From NCBI GenBank assembly GCA_013397935.1, contig VZRN01003455.1, positions 158,299 to 222,298 on the forward strand: a DNA stretch of 64,000 bases, in the 5' to 3' direction. Of the stretch, positions 13,401-26,600 are shown one piece after another (position 1 is the stretch's first letter; the number at the start of each line of letters is the position of its first letter). Source of the stretch: Dasyornis broadbenti (taxonomy: Eukaryota > Chordata > Aves > Passeriformes > Dasyornithidae). The translations under genes and the position numbers were made by a program. The notes under the pieces are model-generated. The model searched no databases, was not told where the DNA came from, and saw nothing but the letters and a program-made list of their open reading frames with translations.

Positions 13401-16400
13401 ATGTAATTCAAATTACAGTTGTTGGAATTGTTGGAGAAGATAGGATGTGCAAAATACTCAGTTTATTAGCCCATTAGATGTGTATAGTTAAATTTGAAAA
13501 TGCTTATAAATGTTGATGTTTGCCAGTTTATATCATGGGGAAAAATAATTACCTTTTCAGTATGCACTTATGAAGAGGAAACATGCAGTTGCAGATTTCT
13601 GGTGAGCCTGGTAGTGTTTTATAAGGTATACCCATCAGATTGTACTTGTGTAAAGCCTTCTATGGGAAAAGGCTGTGCTTGAGAATACTCCTGAAGTATT
13701 AGTTTACTTTTAAAATGCAGGTCTTTGGGGGGCTGCAGGATAGATGTAGTTTTTTCTCTGAACTGGAGATAGAGGTTATGGAATAGTTTCTTGTGCTTCC
13801 CAGGACCATTAAGTAGAAATATACAGGGAATTGGAGAGGAAAGTGATTTTCAGATATTTGCAGGTATTGCTTTGGTAATAATTCCCTTCTGTGATGGTTG
13901 ATAATCAGCATGTGGATACCGTATTTATAATTTTACTGGAAAAGTACAGTCAAAAAGACACACCTCAGAGGGTGTTGTCATGGTGAAAATACCTAATTTT
14001 TCCCAAATAAAATGGAAGAACTTTTAGATAAAATACTACTGTAAGAAACATATGCAGAAATATAACAAACACTTTAAAAGGGTTTTTTACAAGCAGGTAT
14101 ACTCTTTATTCACCTTTGTTACCATTACACTTATGAGAGTTTACAGGATATACAGATGCAAATAGGACAAAACTATACTGGGTATGTCAGTGAAATGATA
14201 ACTTTTGGGGATGGCAGTGAAATGCTGACTTTTAGGGTCAAGATTGTAGGTTTTAGTGGCCTGACATATGCTGCTTCTTTTACTACTAACAATCTCATGA
14301 GTTTGTCCTGGTCTTGCTGCCTTTAAATATGAAGTAATCTGTATTCCTGTTCATCATACTCTCTTTGTTAAGTGCCTATTTAAAGAAGGATAGAGAGTTT
14401 ATCTTGTTAGTTAAAAGCTAGATAGAGTGTTCTGTATAACTGTCGGCCAGTTTGTTGTTGCCTGTTGGACATGAGATGAATACATAGCATATGGCTGGAA
14501 AAAGTAGCAATAGTCCCAGGAAATATTTTTAATACTAACAAGAAACAACTAGAGCGATTTGGGATTTGGAGAGCTCCTGTCATTGCGGAAAGTATCATAT
14601 TCCACAAATAAGCTACTGAAGTTAATGACCAACAATAGCATAGGCTGAAAAAACATACTGTTAATATATAGTTATTCCACATGCTGATTAAAAATAACAT
14701 GAAAACAAAATTATACAGAGTATGTGTCTATTATTAGCTCCTTGTACTTTCCTGCAGGCTAGTATTACCTTGATACAATCATCACACAAGAATTTGTTTC
14801 TTGATAAAAACTAAGACAAAACACCAAGTCTTCAATGAATTTAGGTTTGTATTGAGGTTTTTAATAACATCTCTTTGCAGATAAGTTGGACTTAGTTTAA
14901 GTTCACTTCTTTTTCAGTACAGAAAAAGACACAATTACATTTTAAATCTCTGTACATGTAGTTCCAAAAAATTATTTTACCTATATTTTCTTTTTAATGG
15001 GAAACAATTTTGACAATAATTACTGTTGCTTACTGCAGAGGTGAGCTAACACTTACGGAGTTTGAAATATCTGTGAAAGTTAGTAATCTGGAGTGATGAT
15101 GAAGGCAAACTACTTAGCAGTTTGCGTTTCCACTGTGTTTGAAGTGGTGCACTCCTGAAGCAAAAGGAAAATATTAATAATAAAAATAATCAAAGAACTG
15201 TGTTTCCAAAGTAGACTGCTTTCTACAGGGCAGGGTATATTAGTGTTAATGCTTGGGAAGGGTGTCACATTTAAATTAGGGCAGTAGCAGTGCGAGATCC
15301 CCAGCCGAAGGCATGTATAGATTGTATTAGGACAAGAGTGGTTATTTTATTTTTTCAAGGTTTTGTTTTCTGCCAGTTTCACTAAATCTGGTTTTTTTTC
15401 ATTCCCCCATTTGATGTTTTATTTTGCACTCACAATATCCCAGCATACCTGATTTACCAGCACTTTCATTACCTGTCTTTCTCTTTGATTAGGCTTAGTC
15501 ATCATGGTGTGAAAAATTGGCCACAAATCATCCTTCTCTGAATCTTGTAGCACAGTTCCTTTAAGATTTGTCCCTTGGCAGTGTTCTCTGAAATCTAATA
15601 AAATATGTGTTTTCACAGAAGCTGTGCTCTCAAGGCACATTGGATATCTCTTCCAGTTGTTTTGATGTTGAGCTTCTGAGAGCAGGCAGCCTTCTAGGAG
15701 AGTCACCCTTTACCTGGACATCTACTGTCATGAACTGTCAGGTGCATACCTGCCTTTTGACCTATTTTTGTCTAAAAAATGAAAGCGCTGTTGGTTAAGG
15801 AGTTCAAAAGAGATAGAGCAACAAACAGATGCATCCATCATCAGGCTGGTTCCCTAAGGAAGCTGACTGCTTTAGTTAAGATACAGTAGGAGAAAAGTGC
15901 AATCTTTATGAAAGTATTTGCAAGCAATAGACTGAAAAGCTCTAAGTCTTGTAAAAAATGGCCACAAGTTAAAAGAGAGGAAAATACTTTTTTTCTCTTG
16001 AACACCTGGAGAAAACTTCTAGTTTTTAAAAAGAGTGTACTTGCACTGGAAAGAATGCTGAAGTACAAACTATATGTTGATGGAAACCTACCAAGAACCA
16101 ACTTAATAGTGTTCAGAAAATAAAATGCCCCTGTAAAGCTAAGAACCAGAAGAGATTCATAGTCCAGCCTACAACTAAGCCTGAAATGAGACCTCCTAAC
16201 AGTCGGGAGTTGAGGGGCACGCAGTTCTGGAACACAGAGCCAGTGCAGGCAAGTTGTTTGCTTCAGCTATCTTGCAGTTACATACAAATGTAATTGAACT
16301 AATACTGTGGTGGGCTGCAATAGAAGTGGTGGAGTGAGAGGACAAGCTGGAAACCAACTAAATACTACAAGTTTGCTTGCACCAGGAATTCTGTCAGAGA

Positions 16401-17444
16401 AGTTCATGTGATGTTTGGACTCAAGAATGATTCCAGTGGTAGTTCATGTGTTTTTTAGTTTTTATTTGTTCAGTTGGTGATCTCTGAAGTATGACGTACT
16501 TTTCTATATTTTCAGTTGTTGTGCCTATTGACAGCATGATGTGTTTTAATTTTAGCAGAATAGTGGGGTGGAGGGGAGGGATGTTTAGTGCTGCTGGTTT
16601 CATAGGCATTGGTGGAATTTCTAAGAAGAATGACAGCTCTATTAAATTGTTTGAGAGCATGGACACACAGTGAAGAGGAAAAGTAGTTGTGTTCATAACT
16701 GACTGGGAAGAAAGACATTGCTTGGAGGTGAATGACCTTCACATCACTAGTACTGGAAACTTCAGGCACTGTGTAGTCTCTGTGGAATTTTAATGAAGTA
16801 CACAGCCTTAATATCTTACACAGATTGATGATTTTTTTTTTTCAGGTTATTTGTATGAATGGCTGTTATTACAGGAATAACTAGGAGGATGAAGTATCTC
16901 TGGGCTGAGCTAGCAGAATTAAAACAGGCTGCAGTACAGAGCAAATGTCTGATTAGCTATGTACAGACCTGATAGGAAAGGGATGTAATACAGAGAGCAA
17001 GCTCTGTGTGGCAGCTGCTTACTGACTAGTACAGATTCTATTGCTGTGAAGACTGTGTTTATACATCTTTCCATGCTTCTGTAGCCTGTAAGTGCTAAGG
17101 CCGGAGAATGTAAAATAGGTGATGCCTTATTTTCTTCATGATACTCTTTTCTGATATAATTTTGGTTTTGTGTGGATGTTGGAATTTTTATATTTTAGTG
17201 CTGCTGAAATATAATTTAGTAGTAATTCTTCCAGGGTTCAGGGAACCATCAAAAATATGTGTTTATAAAGACAATATAAAGGTGAATACTTGCAGGTGCT
17301 AAAATTCATGTTATTTAAGTGTAGTCTTTAATAAGTCACTCCTAATGCTCGCTTCAAAGCAATACTGAAATATGGATTGTAATTCACTCATCTGGAGGTG
17401 GGTTTTGTTTTAGTTTTGTTTTGGTTTTCTTTGCACTGGCATAG

Positions 17445-17638
17445 AGTGAAGACAGTCCTAGTCCGAAGCGGCAGCGCCTTTCCCATTCAGTCTTTGACTA
17501 TACAGCAGCATCACCAGCCCCATCACCACCAATGCGACCATGGGAGATGACATCAAATAGGCAGCCTCCTTTGGCTCGACCCAACCAACACCACTTCTCA
17601 GGGGAACGATGCAACACACCTGCACGGAACAGGAGGAG
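17445..17638 (+). CDS. RNF38: RNF38 exon 2 (first coding exon here)
   Basis: Acceptor GGCATAG and donor AG|GTAAGC bound 64 codons plus two bases. The frame is open from the left edge with SPKRQR, a basic nuclear-signal-like motif that only isoforms initiated upstream would include. The first AUG (17,532) has a poor context, with C at -3 and +4. An overlapping AUG at 17,540 in another frame has a strong context and stops after six codons. Confidence 0.96.
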
Positions 17639-20600
17639 GTAAGCAAGCTGTGTAGCTTGGGAATCAAGTTCTTACTCTTTGTGATTTTAGCTCAAGGAAA
17701 GTGTATTTTGGATAGCACTGTCTAGATTACATGGTAAACATGTTAATGTTTCCTTTAAGCTTTAGGATACTGCAGTTGTGACTAAAAAGTTACTGGAAGT
17801 AATTCAGATTTGTGCATCATCTTGTAATTTATGTTAATAATCAGCTTGGGGAAAGGAGTGCTCAAAACATGTTTGTTATGAACCTAATTCTCTATCACTC
17901 TGCACTAAGGCAAAAAGCCTGTAGAAAAGTGCAAGGAAAAATCTTTCTCATCAGGGTACTTTTAAAGGTGTTTAAAGTTACTGATGTAGTACCATCATTT
18001 TCATAACAGTCACAATTGTTTTTGTACTTGAAAACAATCAAAATAAAGATGAGAGATACTAGCTGGGGAGATGAGGAGGTGAGCATAGTGTCAAATGTTT
18101 GCTGAGGTAGGTGATTCACATGTAATAGAGTTAGATTCTGATGTCAGTTTTAGCTTGTTGCTCATTAAGTTCTCAAAGCAGAGATTTGGAAGAAATTCCA
18201 GTGGTCGTGGAAGAGAGAGATTGGAACTGGTGCCTGCACTGATGATAGTCTAGCAAAGCATAAAAATCACCGATTTTTTTTTTTTTTTTTGCTATTCCAG
18301 TTAAACAAGTTATCCAAAACAGAAGCTTTCATTGCCTCGCATTCTGCCTCAAAAATACTGAGTCATCTTATGCAAGTTAAAACACTGTCTCTGTTTGCTT
18401 CTAAGAAATGTTTTGGCTTGGTTTGTACTAAAAAAAGAAGTGTCTATGCTTTTCCATTAATATAAAATTTAGGCTTAAGATTTGTTTAACTAGTTTTCTT
18501 CAGATTCTGCAAATCAAATTTGTCAACAATGATCAGTCAGTAATTTTGAAGCAAGAGATTTTTAGACCATGCTAGTTCTGTATCTTTACTCCAACTTCAT
18601 GAATTTGAAAGCTTTTGGTCAGTGGCATGTATAATATGCAGCTCTCAATGCAGCTTGTCAGACTTAGGAAAGAGGTTGTATTGTGAATTTAAAAGGGTTG
18701 TTCTGAAGACAGAAGATCAGACCTTTTATATAATTTGGTGCAAGGATGCTCTGTTAGGAGCATTTGGTCCACGAAGTGATCTTGACCTTGTATGGTTTGA
18801 ACTGAGGTGCCTAGAATACATGCATTTGGTCATTTTTGTTTGGTGTACAGTCAGCTTTTGGAAATTTCTTTGCAGTGTTCATTAACAGCTGCACAGTTAA
18901 GCAGCATGCTTAACAAGCTGAATATTAGATAGTGAAATCTAGACAGTTTGGATATACTGTGGGATGGAGGATAAGAATGGAAATGTGAAAGGGATGAACG
19001 TGCATGGGACAAGTGTCTTGACATTCAGATGCAGTTAAGTGTTCGAAGTACTACTTACTGAGGTAGTAGCCCATGGCTTTTGCAAGGAAGTAATATGCAG
19101 GCAAGGAGACACCTCATTGCAAAACCATCTTCAGTCTGACAAGAGCTGTTAGTCGACTGAGCATTGTGGATGCAAAGCATGGCTCTGTCTAGGGCCAATT
19201 CACCTGCTCTTGAGTAATAACAATTTTTTGCTCTAATCGGAGATATTTGAATGTGCCCCTACTTTGTTGCCCTGCACTTAAGTTAGGGCACTTTTTAGCT
19301 TGGGTGAAGTGTTGCATTTGAGCAACCTCTAGGTCAATTCCAGAACAGCATTGCATCCAGTTTCCTCTTCTAGAATAGCATTGTTAGGGAGAAAAATACA
19401 TGCGAGTTTCTTGTTTTGGAGGAGTCTTTCTGAGTCTTAAGAGCGCTCTGGAGTCATAAACAGAAGTAATAGCCATTCTCATGGATCAAAAGCTTGATTC
19501 TTTAAGATCATTGTGAGTGTGTCTGTTAATAAAGCTTTAGGTGAGGTTATGCGTATGCTTTTGAAGCAAATTTCCTGTTTTCCCTGCTTTGTTTTCTCTT
19601 CTCATTGCAGAGTTTTCTGGTTTCAGAGTTTACCAGAAACTCTGGTAAACCTCTCTCTGGTTTCAGAGTTTACCAGATTTTCAGATTAAGATAAGATGAA
19701 AGGTGCACTTCTTTGCAAATGGTCATTGAGCTCAAGGAAACAGGCTAGGGCAAGTGCAGGCAAAAACTCTGAAGTGTGTGTAGTGTGGACATCACTGCTG
19801 CAGTGTCATCAGCATTAACTCTTTCATCCCACTCCTGTTGGCCAGGACAGTCTGTCTTGGGGTCTTTTTATTACCTGGATTTTTTCATTACCTGGCTTAC
19901 TTTTGAACCTTATCTCTTGGTATCAGTCATTTTGTTCTGTGCCTAAACAACAGTGCACTAATTTGTTGTAGTTTTTTATTCCAATTCATTGTAAGCAAAT
20001 AAATACTGCACTTAAGAAGATAGCCTTCTGGTGTGAATTTGCAGAAAGTATATTTTTGTCTAGTTACTTATATACAGTACAGATAAATTATGAAATCAAA
20101 AGCATGATGCATGCCTATATGAAACAGGGAAGGCCATTCCAATTTATCAGTCACTGTGAAATGGGAGGCTCTGTACCATTGCTGTGCTTTACCTTTCATC
20201 TGTGCTTCCTTTCCTCCATGTCTTGAATGTAATTCTGAACTAAAGGGATTCAAGAATGTGTTACTGCAAAGAAATCACACTTGTTAGAAATACTAAGATC
20301 TGCACATACTAACTCTGCAGTTATGGATACCTTTTGATGGCTGTTCTTACCTGAGGGTAGGAATTCCTGCAATTTTTTCACCACTTCCATCCTGTCTCTT
20401 TGTTTTAACCTGGCATTTACCATGTTTATACTGTGCATGTAGTAACAGAGGATTTTTTTGTGGCTGTTTTTTGAAGACATTAAGCACAAGTTCATTACTG
20501 ATTGTTAATAATAGTTTAGATCCATGCCTTGGCAATTATTCTGAAGTAATTTCCAATAATTTAGAAGCTAATAAAGCTATGTATCCAGATGCTCTGAATT

Positions 20601-23600
20601 TTGCTGACTGAAGTATAGTATATTTATAATTCTGCATAGGAAAAAAATCCAGCTTTGCTTTTTACCAGAGAATGATACTTCTTTGTTCATTTAAAAAGAC
20701 CCTCCAGAAGTTTTGCCAGCTTTTGTTGGCTTTTTCCGTAATTCTGGGTTCATAGAAAAGGAAAGCCAGGCCTTTTAACCAAGACAGAGGCAAGACTAGT
20801 TTTATTAGAACTACCTTGTCTAAGAAGCCACCTTTTCTAAGTGCTGGTGGCATTTAAGAGAATTTCTCTTCTTCTGAAGGACTGGTGCTGTCTTTTGTAA
20901 CTTTCCTCTATTTTTTGGAGCTTTTCCAAAGAAAAATCGTCACGTAGACGTTTTTATGTTAAAATATTCAGACCATATCTGTTTCATAGCAGGAAATAGC
21001 AAATTTAGAACAACCTGGGTCCTCCAAACAGTAGAACATCTTCTGCATTACTAGTTCCATAGTGAGAAATCATTTATGCCAGTTTTACCTAATGAGAATG
21101 TTGTGGTTGTATCATATTAGTACTATAGCAATAGAGAGGGCAGCAAAATCTTCAGGAAAGGAAACTGGATTTAAGACAAAATACATTAGTAAAAACGTAA
21201 ATTTGGTTTCTCAGTGCTTAGAAGAAAATGCAGCTTGTATGTTCTGCCATGGTAGTTTGTAAAAATAAAGGTGGCTATGCATTTTTTAATATGTTTGAGT
21301 TTTCCTTTGCTGTGTTACAATCTGGCCTTATGCCTTCTGTTTGACCTGTTGAGAATTAGCATTTGTTTCAGTTCTAAAAAAGACAATAATGTTATTAAAT
21401 CTCTGTGATGTAGGGTAGAAAATATTGGCCTGAGACATTGTATCATATAGTAGCATCTGGATAGCTGGTAGTGTGGTCTCACTTCCTCAGAGTGTGTTTC
21501 GTGCAGCATGGAAGTTGGACTCAACCTGAGAAATATCTGGGATTTGCCAACAGGTTTCAGGTTTATTTGATTTTTATCCAGCAATAGCAGAAGTTCTGTT
21601 CCATGAACTGTTGGAGAGGACATGTTCTAATAATGGTCATAGGTCCTTTTTGACTCTTCTCTGCAGTTTGGTTCCTTTAGCCTATTTCATAAAAGGGAAA
21701 CCGTTTCACCCCATGCAGCTTTAATTTGCTGTTGCTTCTGGGACCTGTAGCTTGTGTGGGTCGTGGAGGTTGGAAGGCGTGTGCTGAAAGTACTGCAAGA
21801 TGGTTTTGTGCTTTCAGTGCTTTCCCTTTCAAATGAATGAGAAGTGACTTGTTCAAAACTTCTTATAGTCTAACCTCTCTTAAAAAATGATACGTGTCAT
21901 TTTCTAAGTGCTGAACCTGAGCCACTGGTTCTCGGATTTACAGACGTCTCGGCTCAAGGTAGTTGCAGCTCTGCTCAGAAGAGCAGAGTATGAATATATA
22001 AGCATATGAATATATAAGCATATATACATGTATATATGTATGTATAAGAATACATAATGAAATCCTATACCTGTAGATCAGTTGCTCAAAAATGGTATAT
22101 GCTCTGGTCTAAATCTATCTACAGAAATTCTCCACTCTGAAAAAGAAAGAATATCACAATCGTAATTTCCTGGGATCTTCTGGAGAGAATTTTAGAAAGC
22201 ACTCAATTATGTAGTGAACATGTAAGAGCTGAAAAATTCATTTATTTCTTCAAAGAAGTCTACTGCCTTGTCTGCTGCCGCTGAGCAAGCAATCATTCTG
22301 TGGCATGGTTGAACCAAGCACCCTGGGGAAATCTGTGATCATTTTACGAAGGACTTTTACCTAGGTAGAGCAAAGGCATGGAAATCTCGTGAAGATTGCT
22401 GTCTTGACTTTTGAGCACTGTTGTGGCAATCCAAGTGTCATTTTTTTAACGAGGTAATATCTACATAGGAGTTCTTCTCTTGATTTCCCTAACAGCGTTA
22501 AGCTATGCTCTGTTAAGCATTTCCATATGGAAAAAAGTGTCATTTATAAGAATTCTAGCAGTTCTGTCAGTAAAAAGTTTTATTCCGAACTAATTAACTT
22601 GTTCTAGTGAAATTTTCTAGTTTAAAAATTTCTTGATATTTGATTCTCTTGAGGTTTTAGTTATTAAGGAGGATTTCTGTCATTTATGTAACCTCTAATA
22701 TTTTTAATGCATTTCCAGTCCTCCCGTTCGACGTCAGAGAACAAGGAGAGATCGTTTGTCTAGACATAATTCTGTTAGCCAGGATGAAAACTATCACCAT
22801 CTCTCCTATGGACAGCAACAAGCAATAGAAGAGCCTCGAGCCTTTCGCCCACCGAATGTATCTCCTCGTATGTTGCACCCAGCTGCTCACCCACCACAGC
22901 AGAATGCAGTGATGGTTGACATTCATGATCAGGTAAAATTTTTAGAGTACAAACAAAGGCTGTTCAAGATGTCGTGTTTAGTGTTGGTGGGTTTTTTTCC
23001 CAGAATCTATAAGATTCCTCTCCTCACCAAATAGTTGACAGAAAGTCACAGAGCACTAACTTCTATTTCACTTCTTACAGAGTGGTGCTTTTTGGTGAGT
23101 ATTTAATGTGTATGAAGCATTGCAGTAGGCAGTGAAAAAAAAAAAAAGCAAAAAGAAAGTTCACACTTTTTAATAAAGAAGATTTATACTTAACAATTGA
23201 TACTTAAGAATTTGTCAATGCATGTGTTGGCATATTTCTCTAGATCTCTGTCTCAAACCTTTGAAATGCAGTTATATTGCTTTTGTAGCTAATTTCATGT
23301 GATGAAGATGTGATTATACTTACTAATTATGTATTCTATTTCATGTGTAATACCTCACCTTAGTGTAGGAGTCATTAAATAGTTAAAATATATTATTTAG
23401 AAGTAGAATTCACAATGTGTGTAGTTAGTTATGTACATAACAGCACAACTCATGGTAGATTTGTTGCGTAACTAAATTAACCATCCAAGTCTAGTCAACT
23501 CCTCCTTGAATTATATGAAAAGATTATGTACATAGTTAGTCCAGAAAGTAAATAATTCCTCTCTGTGACAGCAATTTGTATAGAATTCTGTAACAGAAGA

Positions 23601-26600
23601 CATGTAAAAGAAGTTTTAGGCCCCTCTCTACAAGAAGGGTATTGAGGTGATGGAGCATATCCACGGAAGAGCAGTGGCGCTGGTGAAGAGACTGGAATGC
23701 ACATCATATGAGGAGCAGCTAAGGGAGCTGGGTGTGTTTAGCTTGGAGAAAAGGAGGCTCTGGGAGGACCTTACCGATCTCTAAAATTATGTGAAAGGAG
23801 GCTGTAGCCAGGTGGGGGTTGGTCCCAAGTAACAAATGACAGGACAGGAAGAAATTGCACCAAATTGCGCTGGGTTAGTTTAGATTGGATATTAGAGAAA
23901 ATTACTGAAAGGATTGTCAAGCATTGGAAGAAATGGAAGAATTGGATGCCCAGGGAAGCGGTGGAGGTATTTAAAATAGACACATAGATGTGGCAATTAC
24001 AGACACGATTTAGGGATGGCAGTGCTTTGTTAGTGATTGGACTTGATGAACTTAGGGGTCTTTTCCAGCCTAAATGATTCTGTGATCCTTTTGAGGCAAT
24101 CTTTGTTGTTGTCTGCTAAATTAAGAGGCTGCAGCACAAGTACACTAGTTGCTACAAATCCGTGAATAGACCTGACTATGTTGATGTCCACATCTGAAAC
24201 TGCATGTGCACAGAATGAAACTGTAACATCCCTGCTTAAAAGCTGGTTTACATTCAGCGCCGCTGCATAGCCCTGGTGTGTTGTATTATGTGTGCAGAGC
24301 AGTTCTCAGCAGGCAAGTATTTGCATTTTGGGACCAAATTTAAGGATGGAAGCCAGTGCCATTCCAGCCATCTCAGAAACTTAGATTTTTAACAATTCTG
24401 CTGCTGCAGATCAGATAATACTCTTGCTTTATGTTTTACGCTTACTTCATGACAAGTCTGGCTGAACAGTTTTCCATCCCACTGCTTCTAACTTCCAAAC
24501 ACTATCTGTGATCAGGTGTCAGTATTTCCTGACTAACTGAAATCTTCCATGTTGCTACTTTCCATTTAGGGGCTTAAACATTTTGAGAGGTCATTTTTTG
24601 TTATTATTATGAGCAACAAATATTCCAGGATCACACATAGCATTGCACTGTAGGCCCAACTTTTGTAGCAGAGCCAGAACTGATTCAAATTCAGTGTCTC
24701 TCCTGAGGCTGGTTTCTGTCATTGATACACAGGTTGAGATTTTAATCTCTGTTGAGTGATCTGTGTTCTGTTTTGGTCTCTGTGTCTGGCTGTGCACTAC
24801 CAGTTCAGTAGTCTAGCACTCTACTCATTCTCACCTTCCTGATGAGCTGTCCTTGTTCCATTTTAAATAAGCAGGTTCTATTTTGGCTGATCATGAAGGA
24901 AGAGAGAGCTTTGAAATAATTACTTTCAGTTAATCTGTGCTGCCTGCCTCTTAAACCTTTTCGGTTTTATTGGAGCATCAGAGTGTTAAAAGATTGATGA
25001 TAAAAAAAAGAACAAAACAAAATCAACAACAAAATTTTAAACAAACAGACAAACAATCCATATGGTTTGTAGGTCCATAATACCTTTGGATCTTAGTTTG
25101 ATGATAGAATTTTAGGGATTGCCACAGTTAGAAAATCGAGTTACCTGGTTTCCTTTTAAGAGTGTAGATAGTTAAGGTCTGCTGCCTCTTAGTCAGTTAG
25201 CTTTCCCTTTTCAGCTTTCTAGTTAGCTGTTCTGTTGCTTACGTTAGGAATTTAGCTCAAATGTTGATCTGAAAGTGAATCAAGAATGTGGTCTCTTTGG
25301 AAGAAAAAATCTAGGAAATTGTTTTGTTGTTTTAAAATACAAGTCTCTGAGTTAAATATTGAATCAGTCTCTTTGGAACTGAGAGAATTCTTGAGCTGCA
25401 CGTAGATTGGATTTTATGTGAAAGTTAGTACTTTCTTATTTCATAAGAATTAACGTAGAGGAGAGAAGGGAGGGCAAGCAGGCTTAGTAGTCTGAGATTC
25501 TTATGAGTGACTTAAGGTGCCCCTGATGTTTTAACATTTCAAGCTGAGAGATCCCTTTTGACCCAAAACTTCCAATCAATAAATAATATTCCATTGATAA
25601 AAACATTTTTATGAATGGAAATTACAACCATGTGCCTCCTTTTACACTTTCTTTGTGAATATATTATTTTTCTGATGTGTAAGTAAAAGGTTGTTATCTT
25701 ACTGTGCTGTACAGCAGTGTTAAGACTTCACAGTAAGTTATTAAATACCTTTTTTTTCCTTTTGCTGCAGATCCATCAGGGCACAGTTCCTGTTTCATAC
25801 ACAGTGACAACTGTGGCTCCACATGGGATACCACTTTGCACAGGCCAGCACATTCCAGCCTGCAGCGCACAGCAGGTTCCAGGGTGCTCAGTGGTTTTCA
25901 GTGGCCAGCACCTTCCAGTTTGCAGTGTGCCTCCCCCAGTAAGTGGGTCTCTGTAACTACACCAGCTTCAACCTTTTTCTCTAGTATAAATCTATAGTGT
26001 CATACACAGTACTATATACAGCTTCCTGTGAACATTTATGATGCTGGTTTCTGCCAGCAGTGTGTTAGTTTGCTTTTCCTGTAGTGCGTTCTGTGACATG
26101 AATAAGCCTGTGTGGCACTGAAACAAAACCCTTGATGTAACCCATCTATTTCTTTAAGCTGCTTGTTGAAGAGTAAGGGTAGTTTGTGTTTATCATGTTC
26201 AGGTGCCATTTAATTCCATGAGAGGCAACAAGGTCTGCAGCATGCTGCTGGCTAGTCTGGGGTGTTTGTGAGAATTTGTTCCCCCTTACCTTTCAAATCA
26301 GTGTAAATCTGCTACACAAGTTGTTGTATATTCCTGAGGCAGCATGAGGGACTACCTTTTTGTTCTGTTTAGTGGTAGTGTTAGTGGAACAAAGCAATCT
26401 TGGAATGGTTACCCAGCAATTGGAACAATACTTACATAGTAAATTCAGCAAGGCAAGAAAACAGTATGTCCTAAGAAACAACAATAGAGAAAAATCTGAA
26501 ACTACATTGGGGCTTAGGGAAATCCATCCAATGAATACTAATAACCTTACACTCTGCTGTGAGTAGGTATATTATCTGTGCAATTCATAAAATTTGTATT

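Larger units (their letters stand above)
110..17444 (+). other. RNF38: RNF38 intron 1
   Basis: This 17.3 kb AT-rich intron has no exon I can recognise. It contains three minus-strand CR1 pieces (4,741-5,790; 8,769-8,920; 9,968-10,450), a perfect 15-bp inverted repeat at 1,558-1,595 and short homopolymer tracts. Open frames here, such as the minus-strand frame at 12,810-13,202, show no domain, repeat or compositional sign of coding. A coding first exon for the longer RNF38 isoforms was looked for and not seen. Confidence 0.7.
17639..22718 (+). other. RNF38: RNF38 intron 2
   Basis: A 5.1 kb intron with donor GTAAGC and acceptor TTTCCAG. It holds a long T tract near 18,272, a local direct/inverted repeat at 19,617-19,677 and an AT-rich tandem repeat near 21,989. 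No other gene or recognisable transposon is seen. Confidence 0.85.
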
